Notes under the pieces: model-generated
Seen by the model: only the letters and a program-made list of their open reading frames with translations
What the model was told of the DNA's origin: nothing
Database searches by the model: none
Part shown: piece after piece, positions 35,220 through 45,489 of the stretch
Position numbering within the stretch: the first letter of the stretch is position 1
Layout of the letters: every line of letters begins with the position of its first letter
Assembly (NCBI GenBank): GCA_949291515.1
Contig: CASEVY010000012.1
Coordinates: forward strand, 62,001 to 126,000
Length of the DNA: 64,000 bases
Direction of reading: 5' to 3'
From: an uncultured bacterium
GTDB taxonomy: Bacteria; Elusimicrobiota; Elusimicrobia; Elusimicrobiales; Elusimicrobiaceae
Program-made: the position numbers and the translations under genes

Positions 35220-35257
35220 AATCTGGCGGTTTTCGTATCTGCGAGAAAAGGGGGAAT

Positions 35258-36754
35258 ATGATAATAAGCGCCGAAAATTTTTTATTGATAGCGTCAATCC
35301 TGCTGTTTGTAAGCATAATAGCGGGCAAGACGGGATATCGTTTCGGCGTGCCGGCTTTGCTGTTGTTTTTGGCGGTAGGAATGTTGTTTGGCAGCGAAGG
35401 GTTCGGGCTGCAGTTTTCCAGTTTTAAGCAAGCGCAATTTGTGGGTATGGCGGCTTTGAGCGTTATATTGTTTTCCGGCGGTATGGAAACAAAATCTTCC
35501 GATATAAAACCCATAGCCGCGGCGGGTATAATTTTATCTACGATAGGTGTTCTTTTAACCGCGGTTATAACTGGTTTTTTTATATACGGTATGGTGGGCT
35601 TATTTCCTGAATATTTGTCGTTGAGTTTCGGAGGATGTATGCTGTTGGCTTCGGTGATGTCGTCAACGGATTCGGCTTCGGTATTTTCTATATTAAGGTC
35701 AAAGAAAATGTATTTGGCGCAGAATATGCGTCCGCTGTTGGAGCTTGAAAGCGGCTCAAACGACCCGATGGCGTATATGCTTACGATAATATTTATGCAG
35801 GTTGTACTGTCAAGCGGGGCGAGCATAGACGTTATGCTTTGGACCTTGGTTATACAATTTGTATTGGGTATAGTATTCGGATATTTGCTGGGGCGTTTGG
35901 CGGTATTTGTTATGAATATAATAAATCTGGACTATTCGGCGTTATACGCGATACTTTTGCTGTCATTTGTATTTTTTATATTTTCTTTTACGGATTTGTT
36001 AGGCGGGAACGGATATTTGGCGGTATATATAGCGGGCTTGGTGGTTGGCAACAATAAGATGATATACAAGAAGAGCGTAATAACGTTTTTCGACGGGCTT
36101 ACGTGGCTGTTCCAGATAATAATGTTTTTGATATTGGGTTTATTGGTAAATCCCAGCGAACTGCTGGTGGTATGGGCGCCGGCGGTAGCTATAGGGATAT
36201 TTATGATAATAGCGGCCAGGCCTATAAGCGTATTTATATGTTTATGGCCATTTAAGAAGATAACCGGCAATGCCAAGTGGTTTGTTTCGTGGGTCGGACT
36301 AAGGGGCGCCGTACCGATAATATTTGCCACGTATCCTTTTGTGCAGGGGGTTCCTCACGCAAGGGAAATATTTAATATAGTATTTTTTATAACTATAATA
36401 TCATTAGTGGTTCAAGGTACAACGGTGCCATACAGCGCGAAATTGCTGGGCCTTTTAAGCGAGCCCGATTTTACTAAAGATTTTTCCGTAGAGATGCCGG
36501 AGGATATAGCCGTAACGGCGGAGTTTAAAGTCGACGAGAAGTTTAAGGAAACCCATAGTACCGTAGGGGATCTTGGCGTGGAAGATGGCGTAATGATAAT
36601 GATGATAAAGCGCGGCGGGAAATTTTTCATACCCAACGGCAATACCGGTTTGGAAATCGGCGATAAGCTGCTTATAGTAGGCTCAAAGGAGGAGGATTTA
36701 CAGGACTATTGCGGCAAAGCCGGCATGGAAAAATACGAAATATACAACAGTTGA
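35258..36754 (+). CDS. Potassium/proton antiporter, CPA1 family with RCK_C domain
   Basis: A 498-residue inner-membrane antiporter. Residues about 5-390 form the twelve-or-so-helix Na+/H+ exchanger domain, with the conserved ASVMSSTDSASVFSILRS and LELESGSNDPMAYMLT motifs. The last about 85 residues are a TrkA-C/RCK_C regulatory domain (GVEDGVMIMMIKRGGKFFIP, GDKLLIVGSKEED). This matches NhaP2/CvrA-type proteins. Ion choice (K+ or Na+) is inferred from domain architecture. AAGGGGGA precedes the ATG. Confidence 0.92.
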   Translation: MIISAENFLLIASILLFVSIIAGKTGYRFGVPALLLFLAVGMLFGSEGFGLQFSSFKQAQFVGMAALSVILFSGGMETKSSDIKPIAAAGIILSTIGVLLTAVITGFFIYGMVGLFPEYLSLSFGGCMLLASVMSSTDSASVFSILRSKKMYLAQNMRPLLELESGSNDPMAYMLTIIFMQVVLSSGASIDVMLWTLVIQFVLGIVFGYLLGRLAVFVMNIINLDYSALYAILLLSFVFFIFSFTDLLGGNGYLAVYIAGLVVGNNKMIYKKSVITFFDGLTWLFQIIMFLILGLLVNPSELLVVWAPAVAIGIFMIIAARPISVFICLWPFKKITGNAKWFVSWVGLRGAVPIIFATYPFVQGVPHAREIFNIVFFITIISLVVQGTTVPYSAKLLGLLSEPDFTKDFSVEMPEDIAVTAEFKVDEKFKETHSTVGDLGVEDGVMIMMIKRGGKFFIPNGNTGLEIGDKLLIVGSKEEDLQDYCGKAGMEKYEIYNS

Positions 36755-36765
36755 CGGGAGGGAAT

Positions 36766-37335
36766 ATGAGCATTTTAGTAGTTTTGGGATTGGCGATAAT
36801 AATAATATCGGTTTATGTGGCCGTATCCTATAATATGCTGATAAATTCAAAGAATATGGTAAATATGGCGTGGAGCGACGTAGAAACGCAGATAAAGAGG
36901 CGATATGATTTGGTCCCCAATTTGGTTCATACGGTAAAGGGGTACGCCGCGCACGAGTCTTCGCTTTTGGAAAACGTAATGAAAGCGCGCAGCGCGGCTA
37001 TGGAAGCCAAAGGCGGAGCGGAAAACCACTCTGCGGCGGAAAAGGAGCTGACTAAATCGTTGAGAAGTCTTATAGCTGTTTCGGAGAAATATCCCGAGCT
37101 GAAAGCGAGCGAAAATTTTTTAAAGCTGCAATTTGAGCTTACCGACATAGAAGACAGGATAAAAGCCTCCCGCCGTTTTTACAACACCAACGTAATGGCG
37201 TTTAATACCAGGATAGAACAATTCCCTTGCAATTTGATAGCTAAATATTTCAAATTCAAGCAGGCGGGATTTTTCGAACTTCCGCACGAGGAATCCGCCG
37301 CGGCTCAGAACCCGGCTGAGGTGGACTTTAAATGA
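36766..37335 (+). CDS. lemA: LemA family protein
   Basis: A 189-residue protein with one N-terminal membrane helix (about residues 3-22) and a long helical bundle. Conserved lines are YNMLINSKNMVNMAWSDVE, QIKRRYDLVPNLVHTVKGYA and RFYNTNVMAFNTRIEQFP. The ATG at 36766 has GGGAGGG before it. The stop overlaps the start of the M48 peptidase gene (ATGA); LemA and HtpX-like peptidases are frequent operon partners. Function poorly defined, probably envelope quality control. Confidence 0.95.
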   Translation: MSILVVLGLAIIIISVYVAVSYNMLINSKNMVNMAWSDVETQIKRRYDLVPNLVHTVKGYAAHESSLLENVMKARSAAMEAKGGAENHSAAEKELTKSLRSLIAVSEKYPELKASENFLKLQFELTDIEDRIKASRRFYNTNVMAFNTRIEQFPCNLIAKYFKFKQAGFFELPHEESAAAQNPAEVDFK

Positions 37336-38267
37336 ATATCCACGAAGAGATAAAAGCCAATAAAATAAAAAGCGTTTTGATAGTATTGCTGTTTCCTCTT
37401 GTTTTGGGCGCTTTGATATACGGATCTTTATGGCTTATATTATCTTTTGGCCATACGCCTGCTTCTCCGCGTCCTTTATATGCGGAGGTCCATTATTGGG
37501 CTGGTCTGATACTGCCGATAATAAGCATATTGTCTATATTATGGATGGTAATAAGTTATTATACGGGCGGCGATATGATGATGCGCGCGGCGGGCGCCAA
37601 GGAAATAGACCGCAAGTCCGCGCCGGAGATATACAGTTTGGTACAAAATATCGCGGCTACCGCGGGCTTGCCGGTACCTAGGGTGTTTATAATGAACACT
37701 ATGGCTTTAAACGCTTTTGCCACCGGGCGCGACCCCGAACACGCGGCGATAGCTTTGACAATCGGGATAATAGAGAAGCTCGACCGGCCCGAACTTGAGG
37801 GTGTAATAGCGCACGAAATGGGGCATATCCTAAACAGGGACATACGCCTTATGATGTTGGTAAGTACGGGTATAGGAGTATTAACGCTCTTGGGGCAGAT
37901 ACTTATCAGAGTGCGCGGGCGCGGCAAGAACGGGCAGGGCGCTTTGGTTTTGAATATAGTGGGTATAATTTTATTGATATACGGCAGTTTTTTGGCGCCG
38001 ATAATAATGTTTGCGCTTTCAAGGCGCAGGGAATTTCAGGCGGACGCGACGTCTGCGTATCTTACCAGAAACCCCGAAGCGCTTGCCCGCGCCTTGGAGA
38101 AGATAAGCGGCAACAGCATAGTGGAAAGCCTTAAGAACAATTCTTTGGTATCGGCCTCTTGTATAGAGAAGGCGGACTTATCTTCGGGTATGTCTTTGTC
38201 GGGATTGTTCTCCACGCATCCGCCGATAGCGGAACGGGTTAAAGTGCTTAGGGGGATTAAATCCTAA
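37332..38267 (+). CDS. htpX: HtpX-like M48 zinc metalloprotease
   Basis: A 311-residue inner-membrane peptidase. Two N-terminal helices, the zinc motif HEMGH in the line EGVIAHEMGHILNRDIR, a further membrane hairpin, then SRRREFQADATSAYLT, which supplies the third zinc ligand Glu, and a C-terminal STHPPIAERVKVL signature. It degrades damaged membrane proteins. Co-transcribed with lemA, and followed by a terminator. Confidence 0.93.
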   Translation: MNIHEEIKANKIKSVLIVLLFPLVLGALIYGSLWLILSFGHTPASPRPLYAEVHYWAGLILPIISILSILWMVISYYTGGDMMMRAAGAKEIDRKSAPEIYSLVQNIAATAGLPVPRVFIMNTMALNAFATGRDPEHAAIALTIGIIEKLDRPELEGVIAHEMGHILNRDIRLMMLVSTGIGVLTLLGQILIRVRGRGKNGQGALVLNIVGIILLIYGSFLAPIIMFALSRRREFQADATSAYLTRNPEALARALEKISGNSIVESLKNNSLVSASCIEKADLSSGMSLSGLFSTHPPIAERVKVLRGIKS

Positions 38268-38290
38268 ATTTTAATTTGACTTTATAAAGA

Positions 38291-38325
38291 GGGGCTTATC
38301 CCAATAGCGGATAAGCCCCGTTTTT
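38291..38325 (+). terminator. Terminator of lemA-htpX
   Basis: GGGGCTTATC (38291-38300) pairs with GATAAGCCCC (38310-38319), followed by G and five Ts. Confidence 0.88.
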
Positions 38326-38348
38326 ACGGTGATATGTTGAGGAAAAAA

Positions 38349-39443
38349 TTAATTTTTAAATTCCTTTTTCAGTTCGCCGTAACCTTCTTTTTCCAAGTCC
38401 TCGTATGGAATAAAACGCAAGGCGGCGCTGTTGATGCAGTATCTGGTTCCCGTAGGGGAGGATAAATCTCCCTCGAATATATGTCCCAAATGGGAGTCGC
38501 CCGCCTTGCTGCGGACTTCCGTTCTCTGCATACCGTGGGAGTTATCGGCCTTAAACACCATTGAGGAGTTATTTATCGGCGCGCTGAAGCTGGGCCAGCC
38601 TGAGGCGCTTTTGTATTTCTGTTCCGATGAAAACAAAGGCTCGCCCGTTACCACGTCCACATAAATTCCTTTTTTGTCGAAGTTCCAATATTCGTTTTTG
38701 AAAGGGGGTTCCGTAGCCGCGTTTTGTGTAACCTCGTACTGCTGTTTTGTGAGTTTCTTTTTAAGATGTTCTTTTGACGGCTTGGAATATTGGGAATTTG
38801 TTTGGCCCTCTCCGCCGAATTTGGCGGCGCATATCGATATTTCTCCGCCGGAAATATGACAGTATCCGCCCGGGTTCTTCTGCAGATATTTTTGATGGTA
38901 TTCTTCTGCTGGATAAAAGACGGTAAGTGGTTCTATCAGCACTTTAAATACGGGCTGGGACAGGCGCACTTCGTCCGCGGCTGCGTTAATGGCGGGCAGG
39001 TCGGCTTCATCGGTATAAAATACGCCAGTCTGATATTGTGTGCCGCTGTCATTGCCTTGTTTGTTTTCCACTGATGGGTCGATCACGTAGAAATAGGCTT
39101 TAAGTATATTTTCCAAAGAGATTGTCTGCGGGTCATATTCCACTTTTACCGTTTCTTTATAGCCGGTATTTCCGCCGCAGACAAGTTTATAATCCGGGAC
39201 GATATCTTTATTTCCGTTTGCGTATCCTACGGTGGTATTGACTACGCCGTTAAGGCTGTCCATAAGTTTTTGCATACCCCAAAAACAGCCTCCGGCGAGA
39301 TATATGGTTTTCAAATTTAAGTTTGTTCTTTCTTCTTTATTTTGCATATAATGTAAACTCTCTATTTTATCGGATATTTTAAAGCCGACGATTATTAATG
39401 CGGCAATTATGGCCCCCAATGCCGCGGCAGCAGTATATTTCAT
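38349..39443 (-). CDS. msrAB: Membrane-anchored MsrA-MsrB fusion, methionine sulfoxide reductase
   Basis: A 364-residue bifunctional enzyme reducing S- and R-methionine sulfoxide. An N-terminal hydrophobic segment (about residues 4-24) suggests anchoring or export. MsrA has GGCFWG near residue 53, with TTVGYANG and [12 protein letters not shown]. MsrB (about residues 225-355) has [16 protein letters not shown] and the catalytic Cys in [11 protein letters not shown]. The two CxxC zinc motifs of many MsrB proteins are absent (VTGEPLF in place of the first). An extracytoplasmic repair role is inferred from the anchor. Confidence 0.94.
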   Translation of the reverse strand: MKYTAAAALGAIIAALIIVGFKISDKIESLHYMQNKEERTNLNLKTIYLAGGCFWGMQKLMDSLNGVVNTTVGYANGNKDIVPDYKLVCGGNTGYKETVKVEYDPQTISLENILKAYFYVIDPSVENKQGNDSGTQYQTGVFYTDEADLPAINAAADEVRLSQPVFKVLIEPLTVFYPAEEYHQKYLQKNPGGYCHISGGEISICAAKFGGEGQTNSQYSKPSKEHLKKKLTKQQYEVTQNAATEPPFKNEYWNFDKKGIYVDVVTGEPLFSSEQKYKSASGWPSFSAPINNSSMVFKADNSHGMQRTEVRSKAGDSHLGHIFEGDLSSPTGTRYCINSAALRFIPYEDLEKEGYGELKKEFKN

Positions 39444-39520
39444 AACAACCTCCGCTTGAAGAAGCGGGTTTTACCCCTGATTTTATTATAAGGGTATTGT
39501 TATATTTTACAAGCGGATAT

Positions 39521-39546
39521 AAAAATCCCCCGCTTTTGACGGGGGA
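39521..39546 (-). terminator. Terminator of the GNAT gene
   Basis: TCCCCCG (39526-39532) / CGGGGGA (39540-39546). On the minus strand the stem is followed by five Ts (39521-39525). Confidence 0.85.
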
Positions 39547-39551
39547 AAACT

Positions 39552-40166
39552 TTAATTTTTGTTAAAGTTTAAAGGTTTTATTTTGCTCAATGTTTTAAGG
39601 GCCGAAGGCAAATCTTGATGTATGACTGCATAAATGTTGATTATTGATTTTAATATATCGGCATTTGGAATTTGTTTGATATTTCGTTTAAACGGCAAGA
39701 AGTATAGATCCAACTCCAAATCTTTTGTTGCCATCGGGAAATAATATCGGAAGTCCAGCTTATATGCGCCTTTATTCGTATAAAAACTTATTCGTCTTTC
39801 GCTGTTTTTATTTTCGGGAGAAGGCTTTTCCAGTTCTAAGAAACAGCCTCTTGCACCGGTATATTTTGTTTTAAGTGCTTTTAGCATTTTGCTTCCGTAT
39901 CCTTTTCCGTGATATTTTTGCGATACGGCAATGTATTCCAACCAAATAAAATTTAATTCTTTATCCTGCCATACCAGCATGTAACCTATATCATAGGGTT
40001 TGCCTTTTATATGGCTTTGTGCAAGCCATATATCGTAGGAGCAAGTTCTAGCTATTTTGAGGAAAGTATTTTTAGCTTTTATTTCCACATAGGGAAATTG
40101 CTTTTTCATATCTTCGTAGATAGCGTCAAATTCGGCCGCGCCGGCCTTTGATAAAATTATCGACAT
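39552..40166 (-). CDS. GNAT-family N-acetyltransferase
   Basis: A 204-residue cytoplasmic protein. The acetyl-CoA loop is recognisable in FIWLEYIAVSQKYHGKGYGS (Q/RxxGxG/A type), followed by the helix KMLKALKT and the beta line GCFLELEKPSPENKNSERRI, then FYTNKGAY. The substrate is unknown; it could modify a small molecule or a peptide. AGGAGG lies upstream of the ATG. Single gene with its own terminator. Confidence 0.85.
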   Translation of the reverse strand: MSIILSKAGAAEFDAIYEDMKKQFPYVEIKAKNTFLKIARTCSYDIWLAQSHIKGKPYDIGYMLVWQDKELNFIWLEYIAVSQKYHGKGYGSKMLKALKTKYTGARGCFLELEKPSPENKNSERRISFYTNKGAYKLDFRYYFPMATKDLELDLYFLPFKRNIKQIPNADILKSIINIYAVIHQDLPSALKTLSKIKPLNFNKN

Positions 40167-40346
40167 TTTAAACCTCCTTTCACCAAGTTGACTGTTGCGA
40201 AATTTATTTTATGCTGCCGCGGTTAGATAGATTATATCATTTTTTATTAACTTTTTCCGAAAAGTATCCTTTTAATGGTGATTTTGCTTTGTCGGAATTA
40301 TATTTATAGTTTTATATGCCTCTCTAAAAGAGGTAAAATATAATAT

Positions 40347-40676
40347 ATGTATAAACCTATAATACTTCTTGTCATATCGAACATATTTATGACTTTTGCC
40401 TGGTACGGGCACCTTCGCTTTAAGGACAAGGCTTTATGGCTGGTTATATTGGTAAGCTGGCTGATAGCTTTTGTGGAGTATTGTTTTCAGGTTCCCGCTA
40501 ACAGGATAGGGCACGAGTTTTTTTCTGCCGCACAGCTAAAGGGAATGCAGGAGGTAATAACTTTGGCTGTGTTTGCCGTATTCAGCATAGTGTATCTTAA
40601 AGAGAATTTAAGGTGGAACCATTATGCGGGTTTTTTGCTGTTGATAATGGCGGCCATGTTGATTTTTAAGAAATAG
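40347..40676 (+). CDS. DUF486 family small membrane protein (DMT-like)
   Basis: A 109-residue protein with four hydrophobic helices. It matches DUF486 by its opening LLVISNIFMTFAWYGHLRFK, the central VEYCFQVPANRIGHE and the C-terminal FSIVYLKENLRWNHYAGF. The family resembles the small multidrug-resistance/DMT fold, but transport has not been shown. Spacing from a TAAAAT hexamer (40334-40339) to the ATG is only seven bases, suggesting a leaderless message, although a weak GAGGT also lies close by. Confidence 0.9.
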   Translation: MYKPIILLVISNIFMTFAWYGHLRFKDKALWLVILVSWLIAFVEYCFQVPANRIGHEFFSAAQLKGMQEVITLAVFAVFSIVYLKENLRWNHYAGFLLLIMAAMLIFKK

Positions 40677-40782
40677 TCCGATTTTACGGCGGAAAACTTG
40701 TCGGGAAAGAAAGTGGTGAGTCAAAAAGTCGAAAAGCTCTTTAAATAGTTATGCGAAAATGTTATAATAAATAAAAGTTCAA

Positions 40783-40858
40783 GGGCGTGTAGCTCAGTTG
40801 GGAGAGCGCCTCGTTCGCAACGAGGAGGTCGTGGGTTCGACTCCCATCACGTCCACCA
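40783..40858 (+). tRNA. tRNA-Ala (anticodon CGC)
   Basis: A 76-base cloverleaf. The acceptor stem GGGCGTG/CACGTCC includes the G3-U70 wobble pair that identifies alanine tRNA. The D arm is GCTC...GAGC, the anticodon arm CCTCG-TTCGCAA-CGAGG with anticodon CGC, and the T arm carries GGTTCGACT. The 3' CCA is encoded. A terminator hairpin follows. Confidence 0.96.
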
Positions 40859-40870
40859 TACGATTTGATA

Positions 40871-40899
40871 AACCGATTACTTGATAATCGGTTTTTTAT
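40871..40899 (+). terminator. Terminator after tRNA-Ala
   Basis: AACCGATTA (40871-40879) / TAATCGGTT (40885-40893) stem with a T-rich tail. Confidence 0.88.
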
Positions 40900-40998
40900 T
40901 TTTGTGCGTTTGGGGCGATATGGTATAGAACGGGTCAGAGATATTTTGATAAAATAGTAAATATACGTAAAAACAGGCGGTTGACAGAGGTAAATATT

Positions 40999-42294
40999 AT
41001 GTTAAACAAAATTCGCGTTAAGGACGTTGGTGGTCACGTCGGAGAAGAAATCACTTTAAAGGGGTGGCTGTACAATAAGCGTTCGAGCGGGAAATTACAT
41101 TTTTTGCAATTAAGGGACGGCAGCGGGATAATTCAATGCGTTGTTTTCAAGGGCGACGTAACGCCGGAGGTTTTTGAGCTGGCCGACAAAATAACGCAGG
41201 AATCTTCCATAGAGGTTACCGGTACGGTGCGCGAGGATAAGCGCTCTCCTTTGGGTTTTGAGCTTGGCGTAAAGGATATAAAAGTTCTTCAAATGGCGAA
41301 GGACTATCCCATTTCGCCCAAGGAACACGGCACTGCGTTTTTGATGGACAACCGCCATTTATGGCTGAGGTCGAGCCGGCAGGTTGCGATACTTAAAATC
41401 AGGGACGAGATAATATTCTCGATAAGGGAATATTTTAAAAACAACGGTTTTGTTTTGGTGGATTCTCCGATATTGACGCCCGCGGCCTGCGAGGGAACCA
41501 GCACTTTGTTTGAGACGGATTATTTCGGCCAAAAGGCATTGCTTTCGCAAAGCGGGCAGCTTTACGGCGAGGCTTCCGCAATGGCTTTGGGCAAAATATA
41601 TTGCTTTGGCCCGACATTCAGAGCGGAAAAATCCAAGACGCGCCGCCACCTGACGGAATTTTGGATGGTGGAACCGGAAGTCGCATTCAACGATTTGGAC
41701 GACAATATGGACTTGGCGGAAGATTTTATCTGCTACATTGTCGAGAAAGTTCTAAAGAACTGCCGCGCCGAGCTTGAAGTATTGGGCCGCGACATCAGCA
41801 AACTTGAGAACATCAAAAAGCCGTTCCCGCGCATTTCCTATACGGAAGCGATAGAGATATTGAACAAGAACGGCAACCCGACGGAATGGGGCGGCGACAT
41901 CGGCGGCGACGAGGAAACAATAATCTCCAAGAGTTTCGACAGGCCCGTAATGATACACCGCTATCCCGCCGCGATAAAGGCTTTTTATATGAAGCGCGAC
42001 CCCAAGGACGAAAAACTCGCCTTGGCCGTTGACGTCATCGGGCCCGAAGGCTACGGCGAGATTATCGGCGGCAGCCAAAGGGAGGAAGATTACGACGTAT
42101 TGGTAAAGCGCATACACGAGCAAGGCCTAGAGGAAAGCGCGTTTGACTGGTATCTTGATTTGCGCAAATACGGCAGTGTTCCGCACAGCGGCTTCGGTAT
42201 GGGCATAGAACGCGCGGTGGCGTGGATATGTGGTTTACCGCACGTTAGGGAAACGATACCGTTCCCAAGGCTTATGGACAGGCTTAAACCGTAA
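40999..42294 (+). CDS. asnS: Asparaginyl-tRNA synthetase
   Basis: Class II synthetase charging tRNA-Asn. The ATG at 40999 (GAGGT upstream) gives 431 residues. The N-terminal OB fold has [20 protein letters not shown] and [10 protein letters not shown]. Class II motif 2 is [21 protein letters not shown], and motif 3 is [16 protein letters not shown]. The AsnRS rather than AspRS assignment rests on the [11 protein letters not shown] line and the separate aspS gene nearby. Presence of asnS means asparaginylation need not use the GatCAB route. Confidence 0.95.
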   Translation: MLNKIRVKDVGGHVGEEITLKGWLYNKRSSGKLHFLQLRDGSGIIQCVVFKGDVTPEVFELADKITQESSIEVTGTVREDKRSPLGFELGVKDIKVLQMAKDYPISPKEHGTAFLMDNRHLWLRSSRQVAILKIRDEIIFSIREYFKNNGFVLVDSPILTPAACEGTSTLFETDYFGQKALLSQSGQLYGEASAMALGKIYCFGPTFRAEKSKTRRHLTEFWMVEPEVAFNDLDDNMDLAEDFICYIVEKVLKNCRAELEVLGRDISKLENIKKPFPRISYTEAIEILNKNGNPTEWGGDIGGDEETIISKSFDRPVMIHRYPAAIKAFYMKRDPKDEKLALAVDVIGPEGYGEIIGGSQREEDYDVLVKRIHEQGLEESAFDWYLDLRKYGSVPHSGFGMGIERAVAWICGLPHVRETIPFPRLMDRLKP

Positions 42295-42317
42295 ACAAGG
42301 TTATAAGCGTCAATTTG

Positions 42318-42346
42318 AAACCCGGCCTTGCGCCGGGTTTTTTGCG
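42318..42346 (+). terminator. Terminator of asnS
   Basis: AACCCGGC / GCCGGGTT stem starting at about 42319, followed by six Ts. Confidence 0.87.
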
Positions 42347-42418
42347 GCGGGCGGCTTTAAGGTAAAGATAAGTTCGCAGCAATAAATATTTATAATTTAA
42401 AATGATAGAATATTATAT

Positions 42419-43648
42419 ATGGCAAAATTGGTAAGAGGATTTAGAGATATTTTCGGCCCCGAGGCGGCCGCATTGACCGCGCTGGAGGCTTCGGCGCGCA
42501 AGGTATTTAAACTTTACGGCGTCAGCGAACTCCGCATACCGACCGTAGAGCAGAAGGAACTATTCGTAAAGGCGACGGGCACCACTACCGATATCGTCCA
42601 AAAGGAAATGTACAGTTTTGAAGATGCGGGGCACCGCCTCTTGGCGCTTAGGCCGGAGGGAACGCCCGGCGTGGCGCGCGCGTATATAGAGAATAACTTC
42701 GCGCAGGGCTCGCCCGTTCAGCAGTTTTTTTATATAGGCAATATGTTCAGGGCGGAGCGTCCTCAGGCTGGGCGTTACCGCGAGTTTGAGCAAATCGGCG
42801 CGGAGTTTTTGGGCAATCCCGCACCCGCGGCCGACGCTCAGGCGATATTGCTGTTAAAGGATATTATGAAGGACTTCGGCGTAAAGCATTACAGCGTAAA
42901 GATAAATTCCTTAGGCTGCGAAAAATGCCGTCCTTTATACCGTCAGGCTCTTATAGATTATTTATCCTCTTCCAAAGACGAGCTTTGCGATTTGTGCAAG
43001 GACCGTTTGGAGCGCAATCCCCTTAGAGTATTGGACTGCAAAATCGACGGCCCCAAATTTAAGGAAAGCGCGCCTAAAATGGCTTTATGCCCCGAGTGCG
43101 AGGAACATTTTTCCGAAGTTAAGAAACTTCTTGACGGCAAGATAGAATACGCCGTCGATCCTTGTCTTGTGCGGGGTTTGGATTATTACACTAGAACGGT
43201 GTTTGAGTTTCAAGCTGGGGAAAGCTCCCAAAACGCGATAGCGGCGGGTGGCAGATATGACACTCTTATAAAGTCTATGGGCGGGGCGGATATACCGGCG
43301 GTAGGCTGGGCTATGGGCGCGGAGCGCACCTGCGCGGCCTTGGGCTCTCTGCCCGGTTGCGGAGAAAAGAAAGTATATGTAGTCAGCTTGGAAAAGGACT
43401 GCAGCGAATACGCCTTTAACATAATGCAGACTTTGAGAGATGCGGGTATCATAACGGAAGGCGGTCTTTTTGACAAGAACATCAAAGGCCAGATGAAGCA
43501 GGCCGACAGGAGCAAAGCGTCTTTTGCGGTGATAGTAGGCGGGACGGAAAAGGAACGCGGAACGGCCGAACTTAAAGATTTGACAAGCGGCGAGCAGAAG
43601 GAGTATTTGATAAGCGAGCTTGCCGCCGCGATTAAAAACATAAAATAG
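42419..43648 (+). CDS. hisS: Histidyl-tRNA synthetase
   Basis: A 409-residue class II synthetase. Characteristic lines are LVRGFRDIFGPEAA, the motif 2 region FYIGNMFRAERPQAGRYREF, the histidine A motif LVRGLDYYTRTVFEF and the glycine-rich GGRYDTLIKSMGG. The C-terminal anticodon-binding domain starts near residue 320. A TAGAAT hexamer (42406-42411) ends seven bases before the ATG and no Shine-Dalgarno is seen, so a leaderless transcript is possible. aspS starts 12 bases later, the common hisS-aspS arrangement. Confidence 0.96.
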   Translation: MAKLVRGFRDIFGPEAAALTALEASARKVFKLYGVSELRIPTVEQKELFVKATGTTTDIVQKEMYSFEDAGHRLLALRPEGTPGVARAYIENNFAQGSPVQQFFYIGNMFRAERPQAGRYREFEQIGAEFLGNPAPAADAQAILLLKDIMKDFGVKHYSVKINSLGCEKCRPLYRQALIDYLSSSKDELCDLCKDRLERNPLRVLDCKIDGPKFKESAPKMALCPECEEHFSEVKKLLDGKIEYAVDPCLVRGLDYYTRTVFEFQAGESSQNAIAAGGRYDTLIKSMGGADIPAVGWAMGAERTCAALGSLPGCGEKKVYVVSLEKDCSEYAFNIMQTLRDAGIITEGGLFDKNIKGQMKQADRSKASFAVIVGGTEKERGTAELKDLTSGEQKEYLISELAAAIKNIK

Positions 43649-43660
43649 ACTTGGTGGATT

Positions 43661-45436
43661 ATGAAAAGAACAAATTACTGCGGCGAGATAACCGCCGCGC
43701 TTGAAGGGACAAAGCAAACGCTCTGCGGCTGGGTGCACGGATACCGCAACCACGGCGGCGTTTTGTTTATAGATTTAAGGGACAGGACGGGTTTTGTGCA
43801 GTTGGTGGTAGGGCCCGAAAATAAAGAGGCTTTTGAAGAGGCTTCTTCTCTAAGGAATGAATACGTCGTCCGCGCGCAGGGCGTGGTGGCTCGGCGCAAA
43901 GAGGGCTATGTAAACAAAAATATTCCGACTGGTGAAGTCGAAATAATAGTGGACAAAATAGAAACTTTAAACACCTGCGTACCTTTGCCTTTCGACATAG
44001 ACACCGATAAGAATATATCGGAAGACATTCGCCTTAAATACCGCTACTTGGATTTGAGGAACGCCAGAATGGTTCGCAATTTGACTACCCGCCACCGCTT
44101 GGCTCAAGTGATAAGAAGATACTTTGACGAGCACGGCTTTTTGGAAGTGGAAACGCCGATTCTTACCCGCTCCACGCCGGAAGGCGCGCGCGATTATTTG
44201 GTGCCTTCCAGGGTTCATAACGGCAAATTTTACGCTTTGCCGCAGAGCCCGCAGATGTTCAAGCAGACTTTGATGGCCAGCGGCATAGACAGATACTTCC
44301 AGCTCGCTAGAGCCTTCCGCGACGAGGATCTTCGCGCGGACAGGCAGCCCGAACATACCCAAGTGGATATAGAGATGTCTTTCGTGGAACTTGACGATAT
44401 TTTTGAAATAGCGGAAGGTATGATGCAAACGGCGTTCAAAGCGGTTGGCGAAGAAATAAAAGCCCCGTTTATCCGCCTGCCTTACAAAGAGGCGCTTTTG
44501 CGTTTCGGCAGCGATAAACCCGATATGCGCTTTGATATGGAAATATCGGATATAACCGAAATATTCAAAGCGACCTCATTTAAAGTTTTTGAAGGGGTGA
44601 TAAAGGACGGCGGCGCTATAAGGGCTTTAAAGGCGGACGCCTGTGCCGATAAACTAAGCCGCGGCGTCATAGACAAACTTACCGAGTTGGTAAAAAAGAA
44701 CGGCGGGAAAGGCCTTGTATGGCTGAAATTTAAGGAAGGTAAATTTGAAGGGCCTTCTGCCAAGTTCTTTAAAGAGGACGAACTTAAGGCTTTAGCCGAA
44801 CATTTTAAGCCCGAGCAAGGCGATACGGTATTTATCGGCAGCGACGCAAAAGCCGATACCTGCGCTTTGTTTATGGGCGCTTTAAGAAAGGAGCTTATCA
44901 AGATTTTGGAGCTCAAACCCAAAGTGAAGTGGGCTCCTTTATGGGTGGTAAACTTCCCGCTGTTGGAATATATTCCGGAAGAGGACCGCTATGACGCAGC
45001 TCATAACCCGTTTACCGCGCCCGTGACGGAAGATATACCGCTTTTGGACACCGATCCTTTGAAAGTAAGATCGTATCAGTTTGATATGGTGCTTAACGGA
45101 ATGGAATTGGCCTCGGGTTCGATAAGGAACCACAGACGCGATATTCAGGAGAAGATATTGGCTTTGATGAAGCACTCCAAAGAGGAAGCCGCCAGAAGAT
45201 TTGGTATGCTGTTGAACGCTTTGGAGCGCGGAACGCCTCCGCATGGCGGAATGGGGCTTGGATTTGACAGGCTTACGGCTTTAATCTGCGGGGAAGATTC
45301 CATTAAGGAAGTTATAGCTTTCCCCAAGACGACCGCGGCGGCCTGCCCGCTTACGGAATCGCCCAATATCGTGGATCAGAAACAGTTAGACGAGCTCGGC
45401 ATAGCGATAACTCATATGGAGGAAGAAAACAAATAA
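43661..45436 (+). CDS. aspS: Aspartyl-tRNA synthetase, bacterial type
   Basis: A 591-residue class II synthetase with the bacterial GAD insertion domain (about residues 280-420). The OB fold has LCGWVHGYRNHGGVLFIDLR. Motif 2 and the Asp site are in FQLARAFRDEDLRADRQPEH and TQVDIEMSF. Motif 3 is GGMGLGFDRLTALICG. Length matches full bacterial AspRS. With hisS it forms a two-gene unit; the candidate structured RNA follows it. Confidence 0.97.
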   Translation: MKRTNYCGEITAALEGTKQTLCGWVHGYRNHGGVLFIDLRDRTGFVQLVVGPENKEAFEEASSLRNEYVVRAQGVVARRKEGYVNKNIPTGEVEIIVDKIETLNTCVPLPFDIDTDKNISEDIRLKYRYLDLRNARMVRNLTTRHRLAQVIRRYFDEHGFLEVETPILTRSTPEGARDYLVPSRVHNGKFYALPQSPQMFKQTLMASGIDRYFQLARAFRDEDLRADRQPEHTQVDIEMSFVELDDIFEIAEGMMQTAFKAVGEEIKAPFIRLPYKEALLRFGSDKPDMRFDMEISDITEIFKATSFKVFEGVIKDGGAIRALKADACADKLSRGVIDKLTELVKKNGGKGLVWLKFKEGKFEGPSAKFFKEDELKALAEHFKPEQGDTVFIGSDAKADTCALFMGALRKELIKILELKPKVKWAPLWVVNFPLLEYIPEEDRYDAAHNPFTAPVTEDIPLLDTDPLKVRSYQFDMVLNGMELASGSIRNHRRDIQEKILALMKHSKEEAARRFGMLLNALERGTPPHGGMGLGFDRLTALICGEDSIKEVIAFPKTTAAACPLTESPNIVDQKQLDELGIAITHMEEENK

Positions 45437-45489
45437 GTTTTGTTAAATAAGAAAAAAACTATTAAAAAGCAGTAAATTTATAATTTAAG

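Noticed and set aside
36709-36765. Upstream extension of lemA into the antiporter gene
   Set aside because: The ATG at 36766 has a strong GGGAGGG site and starts the typical membrane helix; the extension is antiporter coding sequence in another frame.
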